64,000 nt of DNA from Mycobacterium sp. MS1601 (GTDB lineage: Bacteria > Actinomycetota > Actinomycetes > Mycobacteriales > Mycobacteriaceae): assembly GCF_001984215.1 (NCBI RefSeq), contig NZ_CP019420.1, positions 6,138,001 to 6,202,000 on the forward strand. The letters are read 5' to 3'. The translations under genes and the position numbers were made by a program. Below are positions 51,136-59,479 of this stretch, in pieces. A model generated the notes under the pieces. That model was not told where the DNA came from and searched no databases. It worked only from the letters and a program-made list of their open reading frames with translations. Position 1 is the first letter of the stretch. Each line of letters opens with the position of its first letter.

Positions 51136-51176
51136 TACCCTTGATCTTGGCAAGTCCTCGATTTGCACCGGCCCTC

Positions 51177-51182
51177 TAGAGT
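51177..51182 (+). promoter_or_regulatory. cei leaderless -10 box
   Basis: TAGAGT followed by 6 nt and the cei GTG, with no ribosome binding site. This sets the transcript start at 51189 and the CRP site at -61.5. Confidence 0.55.
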
Positions 51183-51188
51183 GCAGGC

Positions 51189-51839
51189 GTGGTCGCGCAC
51201 ATCACCGAGGGCACCGCCTTCGACAAGCGGGGATTACCGTTCCGTCGCCGCAACATCTGGCCTGGGGTCATCGTCGCGGCGGTGCTTGCCGTCATCACCG
51301 GGCTGGTGTGGACCATCGCCCTGACCAGGCCACCCGAGGTCGTCGAAGCAGCGGTGTGCAATCCGCCGCCCGCGGCCACCGACCCCAATGCCCCGCAACT
51401 CGGGCAGCAGGTGAGAAGTTCCGACTTCGCCGACACCGAGCCGGCACGGCTGGTCGACACCAAGATCACCGTGCTCAACGCCAGCGGTCAAGGCGGCCAG
51501 GCGGCGGAAGTGGCCGGCGAACTCCGCGATCTCGGCTTCGCCCAGCCCACCGCCGACAACGACCCGATCTACGCGTCCACCCGGCTGACGTGCCAAGGCC
51601 AGATCCGCTTCGGCCCCGCCGGCGAGGCCGCGGCCGCCGCGGTGTGGCTGGTGGCACCGTGCACCGAGCTGTTCCGAGACGAACGCGGAACCGACACCGT
51701 GGACCTGGTGATCGGCACCGATTTCACCGAACTCACCCACAGTGACGACATCGACGCCGTGCTCGCCGGACTGCAGCCCGATGCCACCGAGCCGGCCGAC
51801 CCCGCACTGCTGTCCAAGATCCACTCCGCCAGCTGCTGA
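51189..51839 (+). CDS. cei: envelope integrity protein Cei (LytR C-terminal domain)
   Basis: 216 residues. One membrane anchor lies at about 25-45 (WPGVIVAAVLAVITGLVWTIAL); the remainder is extracytoplasmic. The LytR_C-type domain follows: ARLVDTKITVLNASGQGGQAAEVAGELRDLGFAQPTADND, with paired cysteines. The Rv2700 homolog is required for envelope integrity and virulence as I recall. Likely controlled by CRP. Convergent with suhB. Confidence 0.9.
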   Translation: MVAHITEGTAFDKRGLPFRRRNIWPGVIVAAVLAVITGLVWTIALTRPPEVVEAAVCNPPPAATDPNAPQLGQQVRSSDFADTEPARLVDTKITVLNASGQGGQAAEVAGELRDLGFAQPTADNDPIYASTRLTCQGQIRFGPAGEAAAAAVWLVAPCTELFRDERGTDTVDLVIGTDFTELTHSDDIDAVLAGLQPDATEPADPALLSKIHSASC

Positions 51840-51844
51840 AGCGA

Positions 51845-52759
51845 CTACTCGGGAATCGGCCCCAACGCCCCGAGACTGTCCAGCACCGCGCGGAAGTCCG
51901 CCGCCACACCCGGTGCAGCCGCCACCAGCAACTGCTCCGGATCCGATGGAAACAGCACGTGCGCACCCGCCTCCTGGGCCACCAACGCCCCTGCGGCCCA
52001 GTCCCACACGTTGAGGCGGTGCTCGTAGTAGAGATCCAGCCGGCCCGCAGCCACCATGCACAGGTCGAGCGCCGCCGAGCCGATCCGGCGGACATCGCGC
52101 ACCGACGGCATCACCTTCGCCAGCAGCGCCCCCTGCGCCGCCCGCCGGGTCGGGGCGTACGCAAATCCGGTACCCAGCAGCGCCATCGACAGGTCGTCGA
52201 CGGCGTTGCAGCGCAGGACCCGCCGACCTGCCGGTCCTTCCACCGAAGCACCGTGCCCGAGTGCGGCCGAGTACACCTCGCCGGACACCACGTCGGCCAC
52301 CGCCCCTGCCACCGACACACCGTCGACCTGGGCAGCCACCGACACCCCGTACGCCGGAATGCCGTAGACGAAGTTCACGGTGCCGTCGATGGGATCCAGC
52401 ACCCAGGTCACCGCACCCGCGGGAACTCCGGCCTCCGGGCCCCCGCCTTCTTCACCCAGCACCGGGTCCCCCGGCCGCAGCTGAGCCAGCCGGTCGCGCA
52501 ACAAGCGCTCGGTCTCGGTGTCGACAACGGTAACCGGATCGGTGGGTGTGCTCTTGGTGCGCACCGAATCGGCCACCACCTCCTCCGACGGCGCCGCGTC
52601 GGAGAAGTCGCCGAACACCTCGGCGCGACGGCGCCGGACGAACTCCGCTGCTTCGGCGGAGATCTGACGCGCCACGTCGCGCAACTGAAGGAGCACGTCG
52701 TCGGCCAGTGGTGCCGAAAGAGACGAAGCAGCGGATTCTGGGGCTGAAGAAGACGTCAC
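51845..52759 (-). CDS. suhB: inositol-1-monophosphatase
   Basis: 304-residue Mg-dependent, lithium-sensitive-type phosphatase that supplies myo-inositol for phosphatidylinositol and mannosides. Metal motif WVLDPIDGTVNFVYGIP, DPVLGEEGG (Glu ligand), and the second motif LNVWDWAAGALVAQEAGA are all present. It has a longer N-terminus than Rv2701c. The GTG at 52759 is one of several possible starts. Divergent from ppgK. Confidence 0.92.
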   Translation of the reverse strand: MTSSSAPESAASSLSAPLADDVLLQLRDVARQISAEAAEFVRRRRAEVFGDFSDAAPSEEVVADSVRTKSTPTDPVTVVDTETERLLRDRLAQLRPGDPVLGEEGGGPEAGVPAGAVTWVLDPIDGTVNFVYGIPAYGVSVAAQVDGVSVAGAVADVVSGEVYSAALGHGASVEGPAGRRVLRCNAVDDLSMALLGTGFAYAPTRRAAQGALLAKVMPSVRDVRRIGSAALDLCMVAAGRLDLYYEHRLNVWDWAAGALVAQEAGAHVLFPSDPEQLLVAAAPGVAADFRAVLDSLGALGPIPE

Positions 52760-52866
52760 CCGACTATCGCAACACACGATGTACAGCCGGTGGCACTCTC
52801 ACCAAGTGGGTATCGACACACTAAGGTGTGGTTCGCCTGCCGCCAGCCACGTTAGGGAGATCAGTC

Positions 52867-53640
52867 ATGACCGAATCGAGTTCCTCGACGCAGCGCCAAG
52901 GCTTCGGCATCGACGTCGGCGGCAGTGGCGTCAAAGGCGGCATTGTCGACCTCGACACCGGCGCGCTGATCGGCGAACGGTTCAAACTGCCCACCCCCCA
53001 GCCCGCCACGCCCGAGGCAGTGGCCCAAACCGTCGCCGCGGTCACCAAGGAGTTCGGCTGGGACGGCCCGCTGGGCGTGACCTACCCGGGTGTGGTGCAG
53101 AACGGCGTGGTGCGCACCGCCGCCAACGTCGACAAGGCCTGGATCGGCACCAACGTCGACGAGACCTTCACCAGGGCGCTCGACGGCCAGCGTGTCACCG
53201 TTCTCAACGACGCCGACGCCGCAGGCCTGGCCGAGGAACGCTTCGGCGCCGGCCGCGACAACACCGGGCTGATCGTGCTGCTGACGTTCGGCACAGGTAT
53301 CGGTTCCGCGGTGATCCACAACGGGATCCTGCTGCCCAACACCGAGTTCGGCCATCTCGAGGTGGGTGGCAAGGAGGCCGAACACCGGGCTGCGTCCTCG
53401 GTCAAAGAGCGCAAAGAGTGGAGCTACGAGCGGTGGACCAAGGAGGTCACCCGGGTTCTCGTCGCGATCGAGAACGCCATCTGGCCCGATCTGTTCATCG
53501 CCGGTGGCGGGATCAGCCGCAAGGCCGACAAATGGATTCCACTGCTCGAGAACCGCACTCCGGTGGTTGCTGCCGCGCTGCAGAACTCGGCAGGCATCGT
53601 CGGCGCCGCGATGGCCGCCGAGCGCGACGTCACCCACTAG
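52867..53640 (+). CDS. ppgK: polyphosphate glucokinase
   Basis: 257 residues, ROK-type kinase using polyphosphate or ATP to phosphorylate glucose. Phosphate-1 motif GIDVGGSGVKGGIVD, glucose site VTVLNDADAAGLAEE, phosphate-2 LTFGTGIGSAVIHNG and adenosine region FIAGGGISRKADK. GGGAG lies 8 nt before the ATG. Divergent from suhB, with sigA downstream, as in M. tuberculosis. Confidence 0.95.
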   Translation: MTESSSSTQRQGFGIDVGGSGVKGGIVDLDTGALIGERFKLPTPQPATPEAVAQTVAAVTKEFGWDGPLGVTYPGVVQNGVVRTAANVDKAWIGTNVDETFTRALDGQRVTVLNDADAAGLAEERFGAGRDNTGLIVLLTFGTGIGSAVIHNGILLPNTEFGHLEVGGKEAEHRAASSVKERKEWSYERWTKEVTRVLVAIENAIWPDLFIAGGGISRKADKWIPLLENRTPVVAAALQNSAGIVGAAMAAERDVTH

Positions 53641-53700
53641 AACTCACTGGTAACAACGAGAATTTTGGTTGCTCGGCGCGGAGCAGCCCTTCTCAGTAGT

Positions 53701-53706
53701 TACAAT
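53701..53706 (+). promoter_or_regulatory. candidate sigA -10 box
   Basis: TACAAT in the 197-bp gap between ppgK and sigA, about 130 bp before the sigA start. No good -35 is found at normal spacing, so the assignment is tentative. The remaining leader shows no gene. Confidence 0.35.
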
Positions 53707-53837
53707 GGTCGAGGCGGCCGCCACCCGGATAGCGGCGAAACTCCTCCCGAGACTGACGCCGACTAATTCCGATAGCCGACGCTTTCGGTGGCGCTTGCCC
53801 ATAGCCACTGGAAGTCAGCAAGACCGAAAGGGTGTAC

Positions 53838-55253
53838 GTGGCAGCGATCAAAGCAAGCCCGGCAACCGAAGAAGTGTTGACCAGTACCACTGAGGCACCC
53901 GCCAAGAAGGCGCCCGCCAAGCGGGTCAGCAAGGCGGCGAAGGCCCCGGCCAAACGGGCCGCCAAGAAAGCGGACGGCGCCCCCGCGCGGGGTCGCCCCA
54001 AGAAGGCGGTCTCCGGTGCTGCCGACAGCGCCGACCCCACCGACGGCGACGAGGTCGAGAACCTCGACGACGACCTCGAGGGTGAGCCCGAGGATCTCGA
54101 AGACGGCGACCTCGAACTCGACGAAATCGAGGACGACGCCGACGACGAGCCCGAGGACAGCGACGAGGCCGACGGCGAAGAGGCCGCCACCGACACCAAG
54201 AAACCCGCCACGCCCGCCGGGGACGAGGAGATCGCCGAGCCGTCCGAGAAGGACAAGGCCTCCGGCGACTTCGTCTGGGACGAGGAGGAGTCCGAGGCGC
54301 TGCGCCAAGCGCGCAAGGACGCCGAGCTCACCGCCTCGGCGGACTCGGTACGCGCCTACCTCAAGCAGATCGGCAAGGTCGCGCTGCTCAACGCCGAGGA
54401 AGAGGTGGAGCTCGCCAAGCGCATCGAGGCCGGCCTGTACGCCACGCAGCTGATGGCGGAGCTCTCCGACAAGGGCGAGAAGCTGCCGGCCGCGCAGCGC
54501 CGCGACATGATGTGGATCTGCCGCGACGGCGACCGCGCCAAGAATCACCTGCTGGAGGCCAACCTGCGCCTGGTGGTGTCGCTGGCCAAGCGCTACACCG
54601 GCCGCGGTATGGCGTTCCTGGACCTGATCCAGGAGGGCAACCTCGGTCTGATCCGCGCCGTCGAGAAGTTCGACTACACCAAGGGCTACAAGTTCTCCAC
54701 GTACGCCACCTGGTGGATCCGCCAGGCCATCACCCGCGCCATGGCCGACCAAGCCCGCACCATCCGGATCCCGGTGCACATGGTCGAGGTCATCAACAAG
54801 CTCGGCCGTATCCAGCGCGAGCTGCTGCAGGACCTGGGCCGCGAGCCCACGCCCGAAGAGCTGGCCAAGGAAATGGACATCACGCCGGAGAAGGTGCTGG
54901 AGATCCAGCAGTACGCGCGTGAGCCCATCTCACTGGACCAGACCATCGGCGACGAGGGCGACAGCCAGCTCGGCGACTTCATCGAGGACTCCGAGGCCGT
55001 GGTGGCCGTGGACGCGGTGAGCTTCACGTTGCTGCAGGATCAGCTGCAGTCCGTGCTGGAGACACTCTCCGAACGCGAGGCGGGCGTGGTCCGGCTGCGC
55101 TTCGGCCTCACCGACGGCCAGCCCCGCACCCTCGACGAGATCGGTCAGGTCTACGGGGTGACCCGTGAACGGATCCGCCAGATCGAGTCCAAGACGATGA
55201 GCAAGCTGCGCCACCCCAGCCGTTCCCAGGTGCTGCGCGACTACCTGGACTAG
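53838..55253 (+). CDS. sigA: primary sigma factor SigA
   Basis: 471 residues. A Lys/Ala-rich then very acidic N-terminal tail (to about residue 155) precedes region 1.2 ([18 protein letters not shown]). Region 2 ([48 protein letters not shown]), region 3 and region 4 ([30 protein letters not shown]) follow. It directs housekeeping transcription. The GTG at 53838 ([12 protein letters not shown]) matches the known start; GTG 53832 is two codons earlier. Confidence 0.97.
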   Translation: MAAIKASPATEEVLTSTTEAPAKKAPAKRVSKAAKAPAKRAAKKADGAPARGRPKKAVSGAADSADPTDGDEVENLDDDLEGEPEDLEDGDLELDEIEDDADDEPEDSDEADGEEAATDTKKPATPAGDEEIAEPSEKDKASGDFVWDEEESEALRQARKDAELTASADSVRAYLKQIGKVALLNAEEEVELAKRIEAGLYATQLMAELSDKGEKLPAAQRRDMMWICRDGDRAKNHLLEANLRLVVSLAKRYTGRGMAFLDLIQEGNLGLIRAVEKFDYTKGYKFSTYATWWIRQAITRAMADQARTIRIPVHMVEVINKLGRIQRELLQDLGREPTPEELAKEMDITPEKVLEIQQYAREPISLDQTIGDEGDSQLGDFIEDSEAVVAVDAVSFTLLQDQLQSVLETLSEREAGVVRLRFGLTDGQPRTLDEIGQVYGVTRERIRQIESKTMSKLRHPSRSQVLRDYLD

Positions 55254-55268
55254 TAGTGGTTCGACGGC

Positions 55269-55298
55269 GGCGGCCACCCGGGACACCGGGTGGCCGCC
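55269..55298 (+). terminator. sigA terminator hairpin
   Basis: A 13-bp perfect stem (GGCGGCCACCCGG with CCGGGTGGCCGCC) and a GACA loop start 16 nt after the sigA stop, followed by a modest T-containing run (ATTGTCATT). A strong hairpin without a real U tract is typical of mycobacteria. Confidence 0.8.
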
Positions 55299-55357
55299 AT
55301 TGTCATTGCACCCGAAAAAGTTTGCGGCACAACGCCACCGCACCGGATGGAGGATCA

Positions 55358-55756
55358 ATGCGCCAGAACATCTCGTCGGGCTCGGAGTACGAGGCGAGTG
55401 TCGGCTACTCGCGGGCGGTGCGCATCGGCCCCTGGGTCGCGGTGGCGGGGACCACCGGAATGGGTGCTGACGTCTCCACACAGGCACGAGATGCGCTCCA
55501 GCGCATAGAGGTGGCGCTCGGGCAGGCCGGTGCAGCTCTGGGCGACGTGGTGCGCACCCGCATGTTCGTCACCGACATCACGCTCTGGCCAGAGGTGGCC
55601 GCCGTGCATGCGGAGTACTTCGGGAAGGTCGCGCCGGTGGCCACCATGGTCGAGGTGAGCGCGTTGATCGCACCGGAGTTGTTGGTCGAGATCGAAGTGG
55701 ACGCCTACGTCGAGGACTCGGGAGGCCCGAAGAAACCATCCCGACCCGGCAGGTAA
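55358..55756 (+). CDS. RidA/YjgF-family protein
   Basis: 132 residues of the chorismate-mutase-like RidA fold. YSRAVRIGPWVAVAGTTGMG, DVVRTRMFVTDITLWPEVAAVHAEYFG and VATMVEVSALIAPELLVEIEVDAYV fit the family. The conserved Arg (VRTRMFVTD) used for imine hydrolysis is present. GGAGG lies 4 nt before the ATG. Its last 52 nt overlap the convergent DUF952 gene. Confidence 0.9.
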   Translation: MRQNISSGSEYEASVGYSRAVRIGPWVAVAGTTGMGADVSTQARDALQRIEVALGQAGAALGDVVRTRMFVTDITLWPEVAAVHAEYFGKVAPVATMVEVSALIAPELLVEIEVDAYVEDSGGPKKPSRPGR

Positions 55757-56070
55757 GGGGTGATTCTTCTCACAGCCGCCACGGGTATCGGGCCGTACAG
55801 ATGCGGAAACAACATCGCCTCCGGATCGCCGGGCACTCCTGGCTCCCATCGCAGCGGCGCCGTGAGCAGCTCGGGCGTCAGGTACAGCAGTACCAGATCG
55901 GTGCGCCCGGCGAAGAGCCGATTGGCGGGCAGGTGTACCTGCTCAGGGGTCGAAAGATGAACGAAGCCAACCTCGGACAGTGACGTGGGCCGGTACTCGG
56001 CGCCCGACGAGGCCGCCGTCCATTCGTCGGCGGCGAGCAGATGCACGAGTTCCATGGGACCGGTGGTCAT
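55705..56070 (-). CDS. DUF952 family protein
   Basis: 121 residues starting MTTGPMELVHLLAADEWTAA. SEVGFVHLSTPEQVHLPANRLFAGRTDLVLLYLTPELL and LFPHLYGPIPVAAVRRITPY are the DUF952 signature; function unknown. The ATG at 56070 is chosen on family alignment. The C-terminus is encoded opposite the last 17 codons of the RidA gene. Confidence 0.87.
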   Translation of the reverse strand: MTTGPMELVHLLAADEWTAASSGAEYRPTSLSEVGFVHLSTPEQVHLPANRLFAGRTDLVLLYLTPELLTAPLRWEPGVPGDPEAMLFPHLYGPIPVAAVRRITPYLPGRDGFFGPPESST

Positions 56071-56195
56071 GCGACCAGCCTGCCGCAGCGGAAACGAATC
56101 CCGGGTGAGACACGACACACCGGTGAACGCCTCGGGAACAAGGCCGGAACCGAAAACGTCTGAGACAGTAGAGACCACGCGAGAACGGAGGAGCC

Positions 56196-56387
56196 ATGAA
56201 CGCAACTCTGACCAGTCCCGAGTTGACCCGGGCTGATCGTTGCGACCGTTGCGGTGCTGCCGCACGTGTCCGCGCGAAACTGCCTTCAGGAGCTGTTTTG
56301 CTCTTCTGCCAACACCACGCCAACGAGCACGAGGCGAAGTTGGTGGAGTTGGCCGCGGTGATCGAGGTCAGCTCAGCCGAGCTGTAA
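56196..56387 (+). CDS. DUF7455-type zinc-ribbon small protein
   Basis: 63 residues. CDRCGAAARVRAKLPSGAVLLFCQHHANEH holds a CxxC and a C-x2-H-type pair, likely one zinc. It ends with a short helix. AGGAG lies just before the ATG. Conserved near sigA in Actinobacteria; function unknown. Confidence 0.8.
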   Translation: MNATLTSPELTRADRCDRCGAAARVRAKLPSGAVLLFCQHHANEHEAKLVELAAVIEVSSAEL

Positions 56388-56436
56388 CGCTGCGGCGCGC
56401 CGGGCCACGGTTGGCCATTACCGGCCGTGGTCAGGG

Positions 56437-57465
56437 ATGCTGGACACCGACATGAGTGACCAGTCCCCGAAGCCTTCCCGCCATCACATCTGGCACATCA
56501 CCAAGCGCACGCTGTCCAAAGCGTGGGACGACTCGATTTTCGCCGAATCGGCGCAGGCCGGTTTCTGGTCGGTGCTGTCCTTGCCGCCGTTGTTGTTGGG
56601 GATGCTGGGAAGTCTGGCCTACATCGCCCCGCTGTTCGGGCCGGAAACTCTGGTGACCATCGAAGACCAGCTGATTTCCACCGCGAACAGTTTCTTCTCG
56701 GCGAACATCGTCAACGAGATCATCGAGCCGACCATCCGCGACATCGTGCAGGGCGCCAGGGGCGAGGTGGTGTCGCTGGGTTTTGTCATCTCGCTGTGGG
56801 CGGGCTCGTCGGCCATCTCGGCATGGGTGGACTCGATTGTCGAGGCACACGATCAGACCCCGTTGCGACACCCGGTCCGACAGCGGTTCTACGCGTTGGG
56901 TCTGTATGTGGCGGGCCTGGTGCTGGTGATCGTGTCGGCTCCCTTTCTGGCGCTGGGCCCCCGCAAGGTCGCCGAGTACATCCCGGAGAGCTGGGACGAT
57001 GTCCTGCAGTACGGCTACTACCCGGTGCTGATCGTCAGCTTGATGATTCTGGTGACGGTGCTCTACCGCTTGTCACTTCCGGAACCGCTGCCCACCCATC
57101 GGCTGCTGATCGGAGCCGCGCTGGCGACGGCGGTGTTCTTGGTGGCCACCGTCGGGCTGCGGGTGTACCTCAGCTCGATCACCAAGACCGGTTACACCTA
57201 CGGTGCGCTGGCCACTCCCATCGCTTTCCTGCTGTTCGCCTTCTTCCTCGGGTTCGCCATCATGATCGGCGCCGAACTCAACGCCGCGATCCAAGAGGAA
57301 TGGCCGGCCCCCGAAACCCACGCCAACCGGGTGAGGTTCTGGCTGAAGCAGAAGGCGGCCGAGACGTCCGGAACCGAGGCGGCCACCGACGCCGAGCGGC
57401 CGGACGCGCCGCCACGGACACCCGGCGACCCCCCGGTCACCGGGCCGGCGGACCTGCGCGCCTAG
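56437..57465 (+). CDS. YihY/virulence factor BrkB family membrane protein
   Basis: 342 residues, about six membrane helices. AESAQAGFWSVLSLPPLLLGMLG, LISLWAGSSAISAWVDSI-like and YTYGALATPIAFLLFAFFLGFAIMIGAELNAAIQEEW are the family signature (Rv2707 position). Despite the name it is not an RNase; function unsettled. Start ATG 56437 or 56452. A Pro/Ala/Asp-rich tail lies inside. Convergent with the DUF3039 gene, with 4 nt between stops. Confidence 0.88.
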   Translation: MLDTDMSDQSPKPSRHHIWHITKRTLSKAWDDSIFAESAQAGFWSVLSLPPLLLGMLGSLAYIAPLFGPETLVTIEDQLISTANSFFSANIVNEIIEPTIRDIVQGARGEVVSLGFVISLWAGSSAISAWVDSIVEAHDQTPLRHPVRQRFYALGLYVAGLVLVIVSAPFLALGPRKVAEYIPESWDDVLQYGYYPVLIVSLMILVTVLYRLSLPEPLPTHRLLIGAALATAVFLVATVGLRVYLSSITKTGYTYGALATPIAFLLFAFFLGFAIMIGAELNAAIQEEWPAPETHANRVRFWLKQKAAETSGTEAATDAERPDAPPRTPGDPPVTGPADLRA

Positions 57466-57469
57466 GACA

Positions 57470-57706
57470 TCACTTCTTGAGTTGCTCGTAGATCCGTTTG
57501 CAGTCCGGGCAGACGGGAGAGCCCGGCTTCGCCGACCGGGTGACGGGGAAGACCTCGCCGCACAGCGCGACAACGTGGGTGCCCATCACCGCGCTCTCGG
57601 CGATCTTCTCCTTCTTGACATAGTGGAAGACCTTGGGCCGGTCGTCGTCGGTACCGTCATCGGTCCGTTCGTCGGCATCTGTCCGTTCGAGGGTGTCGGT
57701 CTGCAT
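57470..57706 (-). CDS. DUF3039 protein
   Basis: 78 residues starting MQTDTLERTDADERTDDGTDDD, then KVFHYVKKEKIAESAVMGTHVVALCGEVFPVTRSAKPGSPVCPDCKRIYEQL, with Cys residues fit for one metal. It matches DUF3039 (Rv2708c position). Function unknown. A CAGAAT box lies 6 nt before the ATG. Divergent from the DUF3099 gene. Confidence 0.85.
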   Translation of the reverse strand: MQTDTLERTDADERTDDGTDDDRPKVFHYVKKEKIAESAVMGTHVVALCGEVFPVTRSAKPGSPVCPDCKRIYEQLKK

Positions 57707-57782
57707 ACGCCTATTCTGCCGAGAAAATGACGCTCGACAAACCCATGGCGCCAGGCCGTCCAGACTGTGCCAGAGTATGGGT

Positions 57783-58199
57783 ATGAAGCACAGCCAGCAG
57801 CTGGGTTTCGACGACGAAGGTCGGCCGATACTCATCACTGCGGCGGCACCCCCGTATGAAGAGGAACACCGCCAACGCGTCCGTAAGTATTTGACGATCA
57901 TGTCATTTCGGGTTCCGGCGCTGCTGCTCGCCGCAGTGGCCTACGGCATCTGGGAAAACGGTTGGCTCTCACTGCTTATCGTCGCCGTCTCGATTCCGCT
58001 GCCGTGGATCGCCGTGTTGATCGCCAATGACCGTCCGCCCCGCCGACGTGAGGAACCGCGGCGTTTTGACCGCGAGCACCGACGGATTCCGTTGTTCCCC
58101 ACCGCAGAGCGGCCTGCCCTCGAACCCGGCACGGCCCGAACGGATCCCGGTGCGACCCCGCCATCGGGTGCCGAGAACCGCCACATGAGGGACTTCTAG
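57783..58199 (+). CDS. DUF3099 membrane protein
   Basis: 138 residues. An N-terminal soluble part (ILITAAAPPYEEEHRQRVRKYL) precedes two membrane helices at about 40-58 and 61-81 (FRVPALLLAAVAYGIWENGWLSLLIVAVSIPLPWIAVLIAN). A basic then Pro-rich tail follows. It fits DUF3099 (Rv2709 position); function unknown. TATTCT lies at 57712-57717. Start ATG 57783 or 57777. Confidence 0.83.
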   Translation: MKHSQQLGFDDEGRPILITAAAPPYEEEHRQRVRKYLTIMSFRVPALLLAAVAYGIWENGWLSLLIVAVSIPLPWIAVLIANDRPPRRREEPRRFDREHRRIPLFPTAERPALEPGTARTDPGATPPSGAENRHMRDF

Positions 58200-58271
58200 T
58201 TCGATTCTCAGAGCATTCTCAGGTCGAGCGCGCATTTCCGCACGTCAGCGCGTGTGAACCGGCGAACTCGT

Positions 58272-58300
58272 GGGAACTCTTCTCTCCAGTCAGGCGTTGA
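58272..58300 (+). promoter_or_regulatory. stress-type (SigE/SigH-like) promoter of sigB
   Basis: GGGAACT at 58272-58278, 16-bp spacer, CGTTGA at 58295-58300. This matches the mycobacterial SigE/SigH consensus (GGAAC, then GTT), 34 bp before the sigB ATG. In M. tuberculosis sigB is driven by such extracytoplasmic stress sigmas. Confidence 0.72.
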
Positions 58301-58334
58301 ACCACATGACAGTTCGAGCCACTAGGAGGCCGAT

Positions 58335-59294
58335 ATGGCAAATGCCACCGCGACCCGCATCGACGGCGATCTGGATGCCCAGAGCCCTGCCGCAGACCTG
58401 GTACGGGTGTATCTCAACGGGATCGGCAAGACGGCGCTGCTGAACGCCGCCGACGAGGTGGAGCTGGCCAAGCGCATCGAGGCCGGCCTGTACGCACAAC
58501 ACCTGTTGGATACCCGGAAGCGGCTCGGAGAGAGCCGCAAACGTGATCTGGCGGCCGTTGTCCGTGACGGTCAGGCGGCGCGCAGCCACCTCCTGGAAGC
58601 CAACCTGCGACTGGTCGTGTCACTGGCCAAACGCTATACCGGGCGCGGTATGCCACTGCTGGACCTCATCCAGGAAGGCAACCTCGGTCTGATCCGCGCG
58701 ATGGAAAAGTTCGACTACACCAAGGGATTCAAGTTCTCGACGTATGCCACCTGGTGGATCCGTCAGGCCATCACCCGCGGCATGGCCGACCAGAGCCGCA
58801 CCATCCGACTGCCGGTCCACCTGGTTGAGCAGGTGAACAAGCTTGCTCGGATCAAGCGCGAAATGCACCAGAACCTCGGTCGTGACGCTACCGATGAGGA
58901 ACTGGCCGAGGAGTCCGGCATTCCGGCCGAGAAGATCGCCGATCTGCTCTCCCACAGCCGCGACCCGGTGTCGCTGGACATGCCGGTCGGCAGCGACGAG
59001 GAAGCGCCGCTGGGCGATTTCATCGAAGACGCCGAGGCGTTGTCGGCCGAGAATGCCGTGATCGCCGAACTGCTGCACACCGACATCCGCAGCGTGCTGT
59101 CGACGCTCGACGAACGTGAGCATCAGGTGATCCGGTTGCGGTTCGGTCTCGACGACGGCCAGCCCCGCACGCTCGACCAGATCGGCAAGTTGTTCGGCCT
59201 GTCGCGTGAGCGGGTCCGCCAGATCGAACGTGAGGTGATGGCCAAGCTGCGCCAGGGTGAGCGTGCCGATCGGTTGCGCTCCTACGCCAGCTGA
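58335..59294 (+). CDS. sigB: principal-like sigma factor SigB
   Basis: 319 residues. It lacks the long SigA N-terminal tail; the rest parallels Sig[98 protein letters not shown] and [18 protein letters not shown]. General stress and stationary-phase transcription. AGGAGG lies 5 nt before the ATG. Confidence 0.97.
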   Translation: MANATATRIDGDLDAQSPAADLVRVYLNGIGKTALLNAADEVELAKRIEAGLYAQHLLDTRKRLGESRKRDLAAVVRDGQAARSHLLEANLRLVVSLAKRYTGRGMPLLDLIQEGNLGLIRAMEKFDYTKGFKFSTYATWWIRQAITRGMADQSRTIRLPVHLVEQVNKLARIKREMHQNLGRDATDEELAEESGIPAEKIADLLSHSRDPVSLDMPVGSDEEAPLGDFIEDAEALSAENAVIAELLHTDIRSVLSTLDEREHQVIRLRFGLDDGQPRTLDQIGKLFGLSRERVRQIEREVMAKLRQGERADRLRSYAS

Positions 59295-59305
59295 CCCCCC
59301 GAATT

Positions 59306-59370
59306 CCGGCGAAGGATTCTTCGCCGGCTGCGATAGTGTGCCCGCCGCGTCCCCGCCCGGCGGGCACACT
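59306..59370 (+). terminator. tandem hairpins after sigB
   Basis: Hairpin one is CCGGCGAAG-GATT-CTTCGCCGG (59306-59327), starting 12 nt after the stop. Hairpin two is AGTGTGCCCGCC...GGCGGGCACACT (59335-59370), a 12-bp perfect stem with a 12-nt loop. Neither has a U tract. They separate sigB from the ideR promoter. Confidence 0.75.
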
Positions 59371-59452
59371 GCCGTGTGCAGAGCGGCCCCGTCTACCATT
59401 GCGCGTGCCCGCCGCGCCCTGTCAGAGCGGCCCATCACCGCTGCTAGCCAAG

Positions 59453-59458
59453 TAGACT
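59453..59458 (+). promoter_or_regulatory. ideR -10 box
   Basis: TAGACT, 21 nt before the ideR ATG, giving a short leader that contains the ribosome binding site GGAGGT. No clear -35 and no obvious iron box overlap it. Confidence 0.5.
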
Positions 59459-59479
59459 CGTCGCCGACGGAGGTGCCAA

